This document shows positions 12,338 to 22,283 of a stretch of DNA of 64,000 nt, piece by piece. Each line of letters opens with the position of its first letter. Positions within the stretch are counted from its first letter, which is position 1. The stretch covers positions 29,632,199 to 29,696,198 of the forward strand of contig CP137682.1 of the NCBI GenBank assembly GCA_037976565.1. The letters run 5' to 3'. The notes under the pieces are model-generated. The model had not been told where the DNA came from. It did not search any database and saw only the letters and a list, made by a program, of their open reading frames with translations. Position numbers and translations under genes: made by a program. This DNA comes from Mesocentrotus franciscanus. Its lineage: Eukaryota; Echinodermata; Echinoidea; Camarodonta; Strongylocentrotidae.

Positions 12338-15300
12338 AGGAAGGGAAGGGAAAGGGAAAGAGGAGAGAAAGGGAAAGAAAATATAGAGGAAGAAGAAAAG
12401 AAAAGGGGCAAAATAAGGAAAGATCAGTTGCAATTTGTATCGCTTCTTCTATCATCATTGTTCAACTATCATTGTACAAATGTATTTATTTATTTATTTA
12501 TTTATTTATTCCTGTTTGATAACAACAATATGAATATAAAATCATAACAGCATCAAAACAAAATGCAGAAGAAAACTATTTTGCAGGCAGAAAGAAACGC
12601 AGAAATGATCATGCATTTGCATGTAAGTGTATCATTAGAATTATTCATATTGTTTAATTACATCTTGTGAAATAGTATGCAGCTTTCGGAACTTGTTTAA
12701 GTATTTGTATGAAACTTATAATGCGCATGATGCACGTTCAGGTGCAATTCACTGCAGTTGCCCCCTAATAGAATTTAAGCATGGTTTATTTCTAATTCGA
12801 TACTAGTGATTTACAAATTTTGCTGAAAATGACATAATTTTCCGTGATTTTTCCTCACTTTTTAGTAAATAATACTTTTTATGCGTTTGTTAGAAAATGA
12901 CGAATTCCCAATTTTACAGTCAGGCAAGAAATATGCTTATTTAAAGGCCTACATGTCAGGGTCCGCGGAACGGCACGGCTCGGGGCTCGGCTCGAGCTCG
13001 CCTCCCCTTTTTTGAAAAAGTATATTAAAGAGAAATAAGAGAAAGAGAAAAAACGAGAGAATAGTGACCTGCCAGTGTCACAAAATAATGAGGTATCAAA
13101 ATATGCTCATCGGACCGTGATTTAATACCTAAAACCCCTGAGCTTACGGGGGCTCTGCCCCCTAGGATTCTACCTAGGCCCCTCAGGCGGGTCCTTGGAT
13201 GCTAATCTTACCGTAATTTAATGCATAAAACCCCTGAGCTTCCGGGGGCTCCGCCCCCTGGAGTCCACGCCAATAATTAGTGACCTGCCAGTGCCACAAA
13301 TAAGGTATCAAAATATGCTCATCTGACCGTAATTAAATGCCTAAAACCCCTGAGCTTCCGGAGGCTATGCCCCTGGACCCCTCCTAAGGCCCCTAAGGCA
13401 AGCCCCTGGATGCTCATCTGACCGTAATCTAATGCTTAAAACCCCTGAGCTTCCGGGGGCTCCGCCCTCTGGACCCCACGCCAATTAGTGACCTGCCAGT
13501 GTCACAAATAAGGTATAAAATATGCTCATCTGACCGTAATTAAATGCCCATACGCCCTGAACTTCCGGGAGCTCCACCCCTTTACCCCCTGCCGGGGCTT
13601 TGCCCCTAGACCCCACGCCGATTTACGCTACGCTCTACCTGATCGTAAATACTTTAGCCCCCCCCCCAACCACTTTGAAAAACGTTCAGCAAGGCCTGCA
13701 TGTAAGAGTAGTGGTGATGCGGATTTTTGTTCTGCCCCCCCCAAAAAAAAAAGATTTTGCTCATTACGCCACTGGTTTAGTGGTCACCATTACGTACCAA
13801 TATTTGGCTCGCACAATTTCAAATTTTGCCTCCCTAAGAAATCCTGGATCCGCGCCTGTAAGTCATATAAATGTTTTAATTCAGTATGTGATATCCACGC
13901 CTCACTCTACGTTCGCCTCACCTCACTGTACGTTCGCCACATATATTATTCTCTCTTTATAGTAAATCCAACTTGACTTTGTTTGCAATGAATTATTCAA
14001 AATTCTATATTCTAAACTATTTTTTTTTAATTCGTATTGTGCGTAATCTGTTCACTCTTGCAAAAAATAAAATGTTACATTAAGAGAAATTAAACGTAAA
14101 TGTTTTAATTCAGTATGTGATATCCACACCTCACTCTACGTTCGCCTCATCTCACTCTACGTTCGCCTCACCTCACTGTACGTTCGCCACATATATTATT
14201 CTCTCTTTATAGTAAATCCAACTTGACTTTGTTTGCATTGAATTGTTTTGAATTCTATAGTCTCGATTAATAGGCCTATATAAATATAAATATTGTGCCA
14301 AATCTCATGTTAGAACTTAAATACAAAAGTCATTAAGAGAAATGTAACAAACATGTTTTAATTTTTTTTATAGGCCTATTATAAGCCTCACTCTACGTTA
14401 GCCTCACCTCTCTGTACGTATACGTTCGCCACATATATATTCTCTCTTTAGTAAATCTAGGTATAAATCCAACTTGACTTTGTTTGCATTTAATATTATT
14501 ATTTAAAATTCTATATTCCAAACTATTATTGTCATTAAATTCGTATTGTGCATAATCTGTTCACTCTTGCAAAAATAAAATGTCACATTAACAGTTGCAT
14601 ATTAAAGGTACTATGTCCCATTTGCAGGCCAAAAAAATGAAAAGGTTAAATTCCAACGGCATTTGAAAGATAATACTAATTTAGAACTTCCCTAAAAAAA
14701 GGGGGCTTGAAAATGTCTTTAAGTGGGAAAATAACGACTATTAGTTGTCGAATCGACTTAAGAGCTATAGAGCCAGTAAGTAATAGTCTGATTTTCAGAC
14801 CATTGTACCGAATGGTCGTACGTTTTATGCTGCGCAAAGATTCAATCAGTTTAATTTTGGCCATTACAAGAAGTGGGTTATTGATGTAGACAAATGCTCA
14901 TGTACCCTTTACAGCTCATTTTATGTATGTTATTACCAAAAGAAAAAAGCCAGTCAGTCACTCAATAGTGTCTGACAGTGAAGTCTAGCAAGTAAATGGG
15001 TTTCCTTGCATAATTTGAATATTAGGACACTGCTAACGTTTAAATTTCACAGATAGGACATACATGACATATTCATAATTCCTGCAAAGTTCTACAGAAT
15101 TTGATGTTGGCTGCAAAAGGGACTTAGTATCTTTCAAGCAGGTTCAGTCATTAGCAAAGGAGAAGTTTCCATCTCCTGGCTTTTTTGGCTGGTGTGCATT
15201 GTAAGAGTATTTTTCTTGAATCAAAACACTGCCGATGATGAGCAGAAATGTTGAACACTATATGATTTGTGAGATATGAACAAAATGTGCACGTTTTCGC

Positions 15301-18300
15301 ACGCCCATGTAACAACTAGAATGCCATTATCTTTATAAGCCCGTCCAGTGTAACTAAAGAATAAGATGATGAAAATGGGTAAAACAGGATTCTAAATCTT
15401 AAACAATCAATCAAATATAACCTCTATTAATAATAATAATAATCATAACCATATTTATAAAGCGCAACATATCCATCCCTAGAGATGCTCAAGGCACATA
15501 CAAATAATTATGTACTATCAACAAGTTTTCCAAAATATAACACACGGATCACTGAACATCGATATTCCATGATCAAGTGATTTAAGTGGTCAAATCACTG
15601 TCTTTCTCACGGCTAATTGGCGGTGGACCGATCATAAGTTCAAAGTGGAGAAACATGTATGGAATGTTATTGACACGGCATTGACGTAGACAATCACAAT
15701 AAATTAATAAAACAAATGAAAGTCCATCTGTATAATAGGTCGCAGCCAGGGCGGCGCCACAGGGGTCAGGGGCGGCCGCCCCCTATCATTTTCAAAAAAA
15801 GGAAGCGGAAGAGAAGGAAAAAGAGGAAAAGGAGACGGAAAAGAAAAGAAAAGGGGGAAGGCCAGGAGGAAGAGAACTATAAAATGTAAATATGTATGAC
15901 GTAAGGGAGGGTGGGGGAGAGGGAAAAGAAAAAAATAGGATAGAGAAAATTGAGCTTGTTCTTGTTAGTTGAACTTAATAACTTTGTTTTTCTTTTTAAT
16001 TTGGCAAAAAGTATGCACCAAATCGAGCCTCAATTTCTAAAAATTCTTCAACTTTTGAGGGAGCACATCCCCTGCAAGGGGCGCCGGAAGTGTGTGTGTG
16101 TGGGGGGAATCGCCCCAAACGAAAAAGTGGGGTAAAACGCATTTTCGCCTCACCCCCCAAACAAAAACAGGCCCCGAAAAATATCAGCAGTAAAGGAGTA
16201 AAATTGTTTGTATTTTTAACCAAAAGAAAATAAGAAATAATAAAACCTGAATTGAATCACATAAAATTTATATTCCATTCAAAGAAAGGAGAGTAAACTG
16301 GAATTAAATTTCCTAAACATTCCGCATGCCCCTATATTTATCAATGGAGGATTTTATAATGGCGACATGAGAAGAAGGGGAGATCAGTTGCGATCAATTC
16401 GGCCAACAACGTGTGGATCGGGGGGACCGAAAGCCTCTTGCCCCGCCCCCCGCCCAGCAAATTTAAAAGAGAGAGAAGGAAGGGAAGGGAAAGGGAAAGA
16501 GGAGAGAAAGGGAAAGGACAAAAAAGAGGAAGAAGAAAGGTGGGGATCAGTTGCGATTTTCCCGCTAACAAGGTGTGGAACGGGGGCGACATGAGCCCCT
16601 GAACACTGGCGTACTGATGGGGGGCTTCAAACGGGGTTTATTTCTAATTCGATACCAGTGATTTACAAATGTTGCTGAAATGACATGATTTTGCGGGATT
16701 TTTTCTCAGCGGCGGCGGGGCTCGGGGGCTCGAGCCTACCCTCACTTTTTTGAAAAAGTATGTTAAAGAGAATAACAAAAAGAGAGAAAGAAAGAATGAG
16801 TGACCTGCCAGTGTTACTAATAAGGTATCTAAATATGCTTATCTGACCGTAATTAAATGCCTAAAACCCCTGAGCTCTACCTGATCGTTAATACTCCACT
16901 TTGAAAAACGTTCCGTGGGGTCTGCATGTAACATGTAAGAGGGGGGGTGATGCAGATTTTTCTTCTGCCCCTTAAACGTTTTTTGCCCATTACGCCACTG
17001 CCCCTGAAAAGGTAAGCCCCCTGGAATGTTTGCCCTCCCCCAATCCCAAACTGCTTCCGGTGCGCCTGTCCCCTGCGTCGGGCAAGCGCGACGATGGCGC
17101 TAGCGCGCTCATTCCCCCTAACAAAATAACCTGGCGCCGCCCCTGGTCGCAGCCAATACACACATGTCATTTAACAAGACATTAAAGATACCAAGGAACA
17201 ACAATCAGATCACAAGGCATTCTCTTCGACAGTGTCTCCTGTTCATCCAAGCGTGAACACATGCCACACAAAAATGATACCAAATGATTTGGGATAAAAC
17301 ACTCTTTCATAAGATGTATAATAATTTACTGTTCATAAATGATTGTTAAAATAATTAGCAATTTTCTAAGTGTTAACTTTTGTTTTGACTCACACTGTAA
17401 AGTGATTTAAAACATGTTTGTTTCATTTCTCTTAATGACTTTTGTATTTAAAGATGCTATGTCCCTTTTGCAGCCAACATCAAATTCTGTAGAAATTTGC
17501 AGGAATTATGAATATGTCATGTATGTCCTATCTGTGAAATTTAAACGTTAGCAGTGTCCTAATATTCAAATTATGCAAGGAAACCCGTTTACTTGCTAGA
17601 CTTCACTGTCAGACACTATTGAGTGACTGACTGGCTTTTTTCATCTTTGGTAATAACATACATAAAATGAGCTGTAAAGGGTACATGAGCATTTGTCTAC
17701 ATCAATAACCCACTTCTTGTAATGGCCAAAATTAAACTGATTGAATCTTTGCGCAGCATAAAACGTACGACCATTCGGTACAATGGTCTGAAAAATCAGA
17801 CTATTACTTACTGGCTCTATAGCTCCTAAGTCGATTTGACAACTAATAGTCGTTATTTTCCCACTTAAAGACATTTTCAAGCCCCCCTTTTTTTAGGGAA
17901 GTTCTAAATTAGTATTGTCTTTCAAATGCCTTTGGAATTTAACCTTTTCATTTTTTTGGCCTGCAAATGGGACATAGGACCTTTAAGTTCTAACATAAGA
18001 TTTGGCATAATAATTATATTCCTATTATGGACTATAGAATTCAAAACAATGCAATGCAAACAAAGTCATGTTGGGTTTATGTAGAGAGAATTATGTGGCG
18101 AACGTACAGTGAGGTGAGGCGAACGTAAAGTGAGGTGTTGATCATAATATATCACATACTGAATTAAAACATTTACGTTGAATTTCTCTTCATGTGACAT
18201 TTTATGTTTGCAAGAGTGAACAGATTACGCACAATACGAATTTAATGAAAATAATAGTTTAGAATATAATTTTGTTAAATAATTCAATGCAAACAATTAA

Positions 18301-21200
18301 AGTCAAGTTGGATTTATACTAAAGAGAGAATAATATATGTGGCGAACGTAGAGTGAGGTGTAGATATATAGTGAATTAAAACATTTATGTTTCATTTCTC
18401 TTGATGACTTTTGTATTTAAGTTCTAACATGAGATTTGGCACAATAATTATATTCCTATAGGCCTATTAATCTAGACTATAGAATTCAAAAGAATTAAAT
18501 GCAAACAAAGTCATGTTGGATATATTTATGTATAGCCTATAGAGAGAATTATGTGGCGAACGTACAATGAGGTGAGACGCGAACGTAGAGTGAGTTGTGG
18601 ATATAATAGGCCTACTGAATTAAAACATTTACGTTGAATTTCTCTTAATGTGACATTTTATTTTTGCAAGAGTGAACAGATTATGCACAGTACGAATTTA
18701 ATGAAATTAATAGTTTGGAATATAGAATTTTAAATAATTAAATGGAAACTGGCAAAGTCAAGTTGGATTTACTAAAGAGAGAATAATATGTGGCGAACGT
18801 ACAGTGAGGTGAGGCGAACGTAGAGTGAGGTGTAGGCCTATAGTGAATTAAAACATTTATGTTTCATTTCTCTTAATGACTTTTGGATTTAGGTTCTTAC
18901 ATGAGATTTTGCAAAATAATTGTATTCCTCTAGGCCTATTAATCTAGACTATAGAATTCAAAACAATTAAATGCAAACAAATTAAGTCAGTGTTGGATTT
19001 ATGTAGAGAGAATTATGTGGCGAACGTACAATGAGGTGAGGCGAACGTAAAGTGAGGCGTAGGCCTATATTATAGTGAATTAATTAAAACATTTATGTTT
19101 CATTTCTCTTAATGAATTCTGTATTTTGGTGCTAACATGAGATTTGGCACAATAATTATATTCCTATAGGCCTATTAATCTAGACTATAGAATCCAAAAC
19201 AATTCAATGCAAACAAATTCAAGTTGGATTTATGTATGTATATAGAGATAATTATGTGGCGAACGTACAGTGAGGTGAGGCGAACGTAGAGTGAGGTGTA
19301 TTATAGATTATAGGTGTAGGCCTAGCAACATTATATAACGTACAATAATTTAATTCAAGTGATACTTGGGGATATAGAATTCAAAAACAATTAAATGCAA
19401 ATAACAATTAGATCAAGTTGGATTTAGTAGAGAGAATATGTGGCGAATGTACCGTGAGGTGAGGCGAACGCAAAGTGAGGTGTATAGGTATCATATATAT
19501 ACTGAATTAAAACATTAATTTTAGATCTACGTTGAATGTCTCTAAATGGATCATTTTATTTTGCAAGAGTGAACAGATTCTTCTTTGGAATATAGAAATA
19601 AAAACAATTCAATGTTGCAAACAAAGACAAAGTCATGTTGGATTTACTAAAGAGAACCCAGAGAGAAAATGAGGCGAACGTACAGTAAGGTGAGGCGAAC
19701 GTAGAGTGAGGTGTATAATTATAGATTATAGGTGTAGGCCTAGCAACATTATATAACGTACAATAATTTAATTCAAGTGATAATTGGGGATATAGAATTC
19801 AAAAACAATTAAATGCAAATAACAATTAGATCAAGTTGGATTTAGTAGAGAGAATATGTGGCGAATGTACCGTGAGGTGAGGCGAACGCAAAGTGAGGTG
19901 TATAGGTATCATATATATACTGAATTAAAACATTAATTTTAGATCTACGTTGAATGTATCTAAATGGATCATTTTATTTTGCAAGAGTGAACAGATTCTT
20001 CTTTGGAATATAGAAATCAAAACAATTTAATGTTGCAAACAAAGACAAAGTCATTCTGGATTTACTAAAGAGAATTAACCCAGAGAAAAAATTTGGCGAA
20101 CGTACAGTGAGGTGAGGCGAACGTAGAGTGAGGCGTAGGCTAGCTATATTATATTGAATTAATTAAAACATTTATGTTTCATTTCTCTTAATGACTTCTG
20201 TATTTAGGTGCTAACATGAGATTTGGCACAATAATTATATTCCTATATAATTATAGGCCTATTAATCTAGACTATACAATTCAAAACAATTCAATGCAAA
20301 TAAAGTCATGTTGGATGTAGAGATAATTATGTGGCGAACGTACAGTGAGGTGAGGCGAACGTAAAGTGAGGTGTATTATAGATTATGTAGGCCTAGCCTG
20401 CAGCAGAGAGAAATACGTACGTCAGGGTTTCTCTAAATAAAATAAATATTTTTTGTAAGTATGAACATTATATAACGTACAATAATTTAATTCAAATGAT
20501 ACTTGGGGATATAGAATTTAAAAAAAAATTAAATGCAAATAACAATTAGATCAAGTTGGATTTAGTAGAGAGAATATGTGGCGAATGTACCGTGAGGTGA
20601 GGCGAACGCAAAGTGAGGTGTATAGGTATCATATATATACTGAATTAAAACATTAATTTTAGATCTACGTTGAATATGTCTCTAAATGGATCATTTTATT
20701 TTGCAAGAGTGAACAGATTCTTCTTTGGAATATAGAAATAAAAACAATTCAATGTTGCAAACAAAGACAAAGTCATGCTGGATTTACTAAAGAGAACCCA
20801 GAGAGAAAATGAGGCGAACGTACAGTGAGGTGAGGCGAACGTAGAGTGAGGTGTAGGCTATGAGTGTATGCAGTATGTGTGAAGATTTTTCACGATTTCT
20901 TTGTCTATGATTGGTCAGTACGCGATTAATATTCATTTCGTAAAGTTCTAGATTTGCCTCATGAATATTTATCAGGCTTCGTGACCTTTACTGTGAATTC
21001 ACTTCCGCTCACGTCAAAGTCGCCTCAAAAGTGCCTACCCGAAGGAGCTCCCCGGAGTTAGCAATGAGTGGGAGCTTATTTCAAGAGATGGCCTATAACT
21101 CTCGCTAAAAATAATATTATACTTGCAAAAATTGTGATTTCCATCTACATTACCTATATCTTGTTCCAATATACTGGAAATAGATGAGAAAACGTCCCAT
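3591..21200 (-). CDS. PUSL1: PUSL1, tRNA pseudouridine synthase-like 1 (TruA family), complete gene with six exons
   Basis: Coding exons in transcript order are 21200-21154, 7257-7188, 6968-6769, 6310-6164, 4451-4223 and 3779-3591. All junctions are GT-AG and the phases fit, giving 882 bp and 293 aa; vertebrate PUSL1 is about 300 aa. The family isomerises uridine to pseudouridine in RNA. Human PUSL1 acts in mitochondria. Visible family signatures are the N-terminal FQYIGTRY strand, the catalytic loop SSRTDTGVHAL with its nucleophilic Asp (exon 3), RTYLYRL (exon 4), FLGTHDF with FLYRQ (exon 5) and IRRMTGALVAVGLG (exon 6). The start is the first in-frame ATG (21200), with an in-frame stop upstream. 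No clear mitochondrial presequence is seen. The orthology rests on motif order and exon continuity recalled from the family. The oddity is intron 1 (about 13.9 kb), which contains a whole 12.3-kb transposon. Confidence 0.93.
4223..4451 (-). CDS. PUSL1: PUSL1 exon 5
   Basis: 229 bp. The acceptor is gttaaag and the donor gtcagt. It encodes the FLGTHDFTAF motif, a linker and the FLYRQ strand that precedes the RRMTG motif of the next exon. Confidence 0.92.
4484..5625 (-). repeat. tRNA-like SINE copy, split by a hAT-like insertion
   Basis: Lies in PUSL1 intron 4. The part at about 5511-5625 resembles a degenerate tRNA-derived head on the minus strand, with a B-box-like sequence near 5550. The part at 4484-4651 is the body, with the CATCCATCCC / GATGCTCAAGG motif also seen at about 15470 and the CCAGGTACCCATTTAC motif. 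The two halves are separated by the element at 4652-5502. Ends are approximate. Confidence 0.55.
4652..5502. mobile_element. hAT-like non-autonomous element, 8-bp target duplication
   Basis: The ends are CAGGGTTGGGCGG and, inverted, CGGGGTTGG. The flanks are a perfect 8-bp direct repeat ACACCTAC (4644-4651 and 5503-5510), the size made by hAT transposases. The subterminal regions are rich in CCGGTAAAT/ATTTACCGG. The interior carries an inverted repeat built from GTGGGGACATTTGTCC segments (about 4925-5065 and 5195-5275). No transposase frame was found. Confidence 0.85.
6164..6310 (-). CDS. PUSL1: PUSL1 exon 4
   Basis: 147 bp. The acceptor is ttgaatag and the donor gtgcat. It encodes RVPDNFHSQYHAMGRTYLYRL and the ELPVFE segment typical of animal PUSL1. 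Confidence 0.92.
6769..6968 (-). CDS. PUSL1: PUSL1 exon 3, catalytic Asp exon
   Basis: 200 bp. The acceptor is tttgtgcag and the donor gttact, a weaker site. It carries SSRTDTGVHAL, the TruA active-site loop with the invariant Asp, and ends DQD-I plus two bases of Arg. Confidence 0.93.
7188..7257 (-). CDS. PUSL1: PUSL1 exon 2
   Basis: 70 bp between acceptor tatacag and donor gtaagt. It encodes GVVRATG and then the helix ending QDVIE, and ends in phase 0. Confidence 0.9.
7440..8766. other. PUSL1 intron 1, left part, with a possible repeat at about 7900-8535
   Basis: No exon was found. A block opens with GGATCCCGGGGGG near 7901 and closes near 8530 with an inverted GGATCCTGCGGGG, so it may be a TE with short inverted ends. 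No target duplication could be seen. A (CAGCT)n run lies at about 8657-8678. A short poly-C run precedes 7455. Confidence 0.4.
8767..8775. repeat. 9-bp target-site duplication, left copy
   Basis: GCAATGAGT directly abuts the left end of the giant foldback element. It is repeated exactly at 21061-21069 on the other side. Confidence 0.9.
9225..9926. mobile_element. hAT-like element nested in the left arm
   Basis: The ends are CAGGCGCGGATCCAGG and its inverse, CCTGGATCCGCGCCTG. It is flanked by the 8-bp direct repeat CCTATAGG (9217-9224 and 9927-9934). The interior is made of polypyrimidine tracts with recurring GGGGAGAAAATTGCAACTGAT-type segments. The frames through it are low-complexity. The right arm lacks this insertion at the matching place (near 20620). 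Confidence 0.88.
11790..13855. mobile_element. partial hAT-related nested block with an internal tandem repeat
   Basis: The right end shows the same terminus as the 9225-9926 element (GGATCCGCGCCTG ending near 13858), preceded by similar subterminal sequence. The left end lacks a matching terminus, and part of one arm unit appears to be missing there, so the insertion is rearranged or truncated. The interior has purine-rich blocks with GATCAGTTGCGATC-like segments (to about 12440). Then come four degenerate copies of a roughly 110-190-base unit (13060-13620) centred on CCCCTGAGCTTCCGGGGGCT. Confidence 0.6.
12487..12510 (+). repeat. (TATT)n microsatellite
   Basis: Short TTTA/TATT run inside the nested block. 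Confidence 0.8.
14606..15132 (+). mobile_element. TTAA-type MITE, copy 1 (inner edge of left arm)
   Basis: It starts AGGTACTATGTCCC after TTAA (14602-14605) and ends GGGACTTAGTATCT before TTCA, a one-base decay of the expected TTAA. The same family occurs at 17452-17982 in reverse and at 52923-53453. TTAA duplications are typical of piggyBac- and Kolobok-type transposases. No protein is encoded. Confidence 0.85.
15133..15738. other. core of the foldback element, left part
   Basis: Unique-looking AT-rich sequence between the arms. A degraded piece of the SINE-like repeat lies at about 15423-15510: an (AAT)n tail, AAAGCGC, CATCCATCCC and GATGCTCAAGG. No coding frame was recognised. Confidence 0.5.
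15747..17145. mobile_element. hAT-like element in the core of the foldback element
   Basis: The ends are CAGGGCGGCGCC and the inverse, GGCGCCGCCCCTG. It is flanked by a perfect 8-bp duplication GTCGCAGC (15739-15746 and 17146-17153). Inside are purine-rich segments (16370-16590) and CCCCTGAGCT-type pieces that also occur in the 11790-13855 block, so these elements share internal modules. No transposase frame was found. Confidence 0.87.
17395..21060. repeat. right inverted arm of the foldback element
   Basis: The same array in reverse complement (GGCGAACGTACAGTGAGG boxes), near 18096, 18340, 18553, 18792, 19016, 19255, 19440, 19670, 19857, 20093, 20333, 20578 and 20812. The order of long and short units matches the left arm read from its outer end. 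A TTAA-flanked MITE interrupts it at 17452-17982. Confidence 0.85.
17452..17982 (-). mobile_element. TTAA-type MITE, copy 2 (right arm)
   Basis: 531 bp flanked by TTAA on both sides (17448-17451 and 17983-17986). It interrupts the arm sequence TTTGTATTTAAGTTCTAAC, which is seen uninterrupted in other units of the array. It is the reverse orientation of copies 1 and 3. Confidence 0.9.
21061..21069. repeat. 9-bp target-site duplication, right copy
   Basis: GCAATGAGT, identical to 8767-8775. It lies about 85 bases from the PUSL1 exon 1 donor on the intron side. Confidence 0.9.
21154..21200 (-). CDS. PUSL1: PUSL1 exon 1
   Basis: 47 bp encoding 15 residues from the start Met plus two bases of a split Arg codon. 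The donor is ag|gtaatg. It reads MGRFLIYFQYIGTRY, the first strand of the TruA fold. It is short and easily missed, because another frame is longer across it. The Arg codon is completed by the first G of exon 2 at 7257. Confidence 0.88.
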
Positions 21201-21773
21201 TTTAAGACGTAACAAATCACAGCAGACTCCACAAACATTATATTATATGGTGTCTTGGAGCAACAAATCAGAAATGCATTATACAGCATCGTTAGTTCGC
21301 GAGGAGGGGCGCAAGCCAGGCTAGCTTTCAAGTTAATAGGTCAACAAAGCATGACGTGTGGGTCCTCAATATTTTCATCGGTAAATTTATCATATTTTTA
21401 GTTTAAGTGAAAATGTATATAAGTGATTCCAAGTAGTCGAGGAAATCAAAAATAATTATAACACATTTCTAATTGTAACAGTGCTGCAAACATATAGCAA
21501 GCGATTAATCAGTATTTGAATTTGGCCTTGGAATACTGATCTATATAGATGTCTAAATGTCTAGTGATTGTTTATTCTAGTATTTGTCTGTATTTTCACA
21601 AGTTACAGACAGAAGCCCCGAAAACAGATATAGGCCTAATACATGTTTATTATAGACATATTTAATTTGCTCCAGATGGCAATATAGCGGCTGATCTATA
21701 TATTATATCACAATTTATAGGCCATTTTCGTAATGTATTAAACCAAATTTAATACAAAAGTCTTTTTGATTAA

Positions 21774-22180
21774 AGATAAAGACCAGTTCTGGTCATGCGA
21801 TCGCATTGTGAAAGAAACGTTGTGGAATCGATCAGAAAAGGTTGATCATCTAGCATATAAGTATTGGTGTGTACTGCAAGGTTCTGGAATCATCAAAATG
21901 ATAAAAAAAATTGGCCCAGTCTTGGTAAAGTTATAAGCACTGTACACAGAAAGATGTATATGGGACTACGCGGCCACGTGCGCGATATCTATTTGGTCCC
22001 AATAGATATAATAATTTACCAAATATGTCAATTAGTAGGCGGTTTCCCGACTTTCCCGGCAACATTTGTATCATCACGTATTAGTCAAAACATATTCTTT
22101 CACATGATTGCCAGATTGGAAATGAGAGCTTCCATTTCATTTTTTTGAGAGAGGGGCGTTTCCAAAACTGGTCTTTACCT
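21774..22180 (+). mobile_element. TTAA-type MITE (AGATAAAGACCAG family)
   Basis: It starts AGATAAAGACCAGTT and ends AACTGGTCTTTACCT, flanked by TTAA (21770-21773 and 22181-22184). The 3' end of the same family recurs at about 56645-56730. It is absent from the opposite arm of the second palindrome. Confidence 0.85.
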
Positions 22181-22283
22181 TTAAGTGTTTCAATACAAAT
22201 TATTTTATTAACCTGATAAGAATAATAGTATATTTCAATAGTCAGAGTGCAAACTGCATTATATAATAAGTGTTGCTAGGCAG

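Larger units (their letters stand above)
8776..14602. repeat. left inverted arm of the foldback element (tandem-unit array)
   Basis: The arm contains about 13 copies of a double box CTCACTCTACGTTCGCC / CTCACTGTACGTTCGCC, near 8993, 9941, 10188, 10430, 10661, 10850, 11088, 11265, 11508, 11748, 13898, 14130 and 14385. The spacing is about 180-250 bases. Between boxes, three or four alternating filler types recur, for example the AATTCTATAGTCTAGATTAA type and the TATCCCCAAGTATCA type. It is interrupted by insertions at 9225-9926 and about 11790-13855. Confidence 0.85.
8776..21060. mobile_element. 12.3-kb foldback (long-terminal-inverted-repeat) transposon in PUSL1 intron 1
   Basis: The ends are TAACTCCGGGGAGCTCC at 8776 and its exact reverse complement ending at 21060. 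Both abut the 9-bp direct repeat GCAATGAGT. The arms (8776 to about 14602; about 17395 to 21060) are reverse complements of each other over about 3.6 kb once nested insertions in the left arm are set aside. The core between them is about 0.85 kb without its own hAT insertion. No transposase-like frame is present, so the element is presumably non-autonomous. A 9-bp duplication fits Mutator-like or Drosophila FB-type elements. The overall shape recalls the sea urchin TU elements, but those are described with other repeat lengths; the family is not settled. The element lies wholly in an intron and leaves the splice sites intact. Confidence 0.93.
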
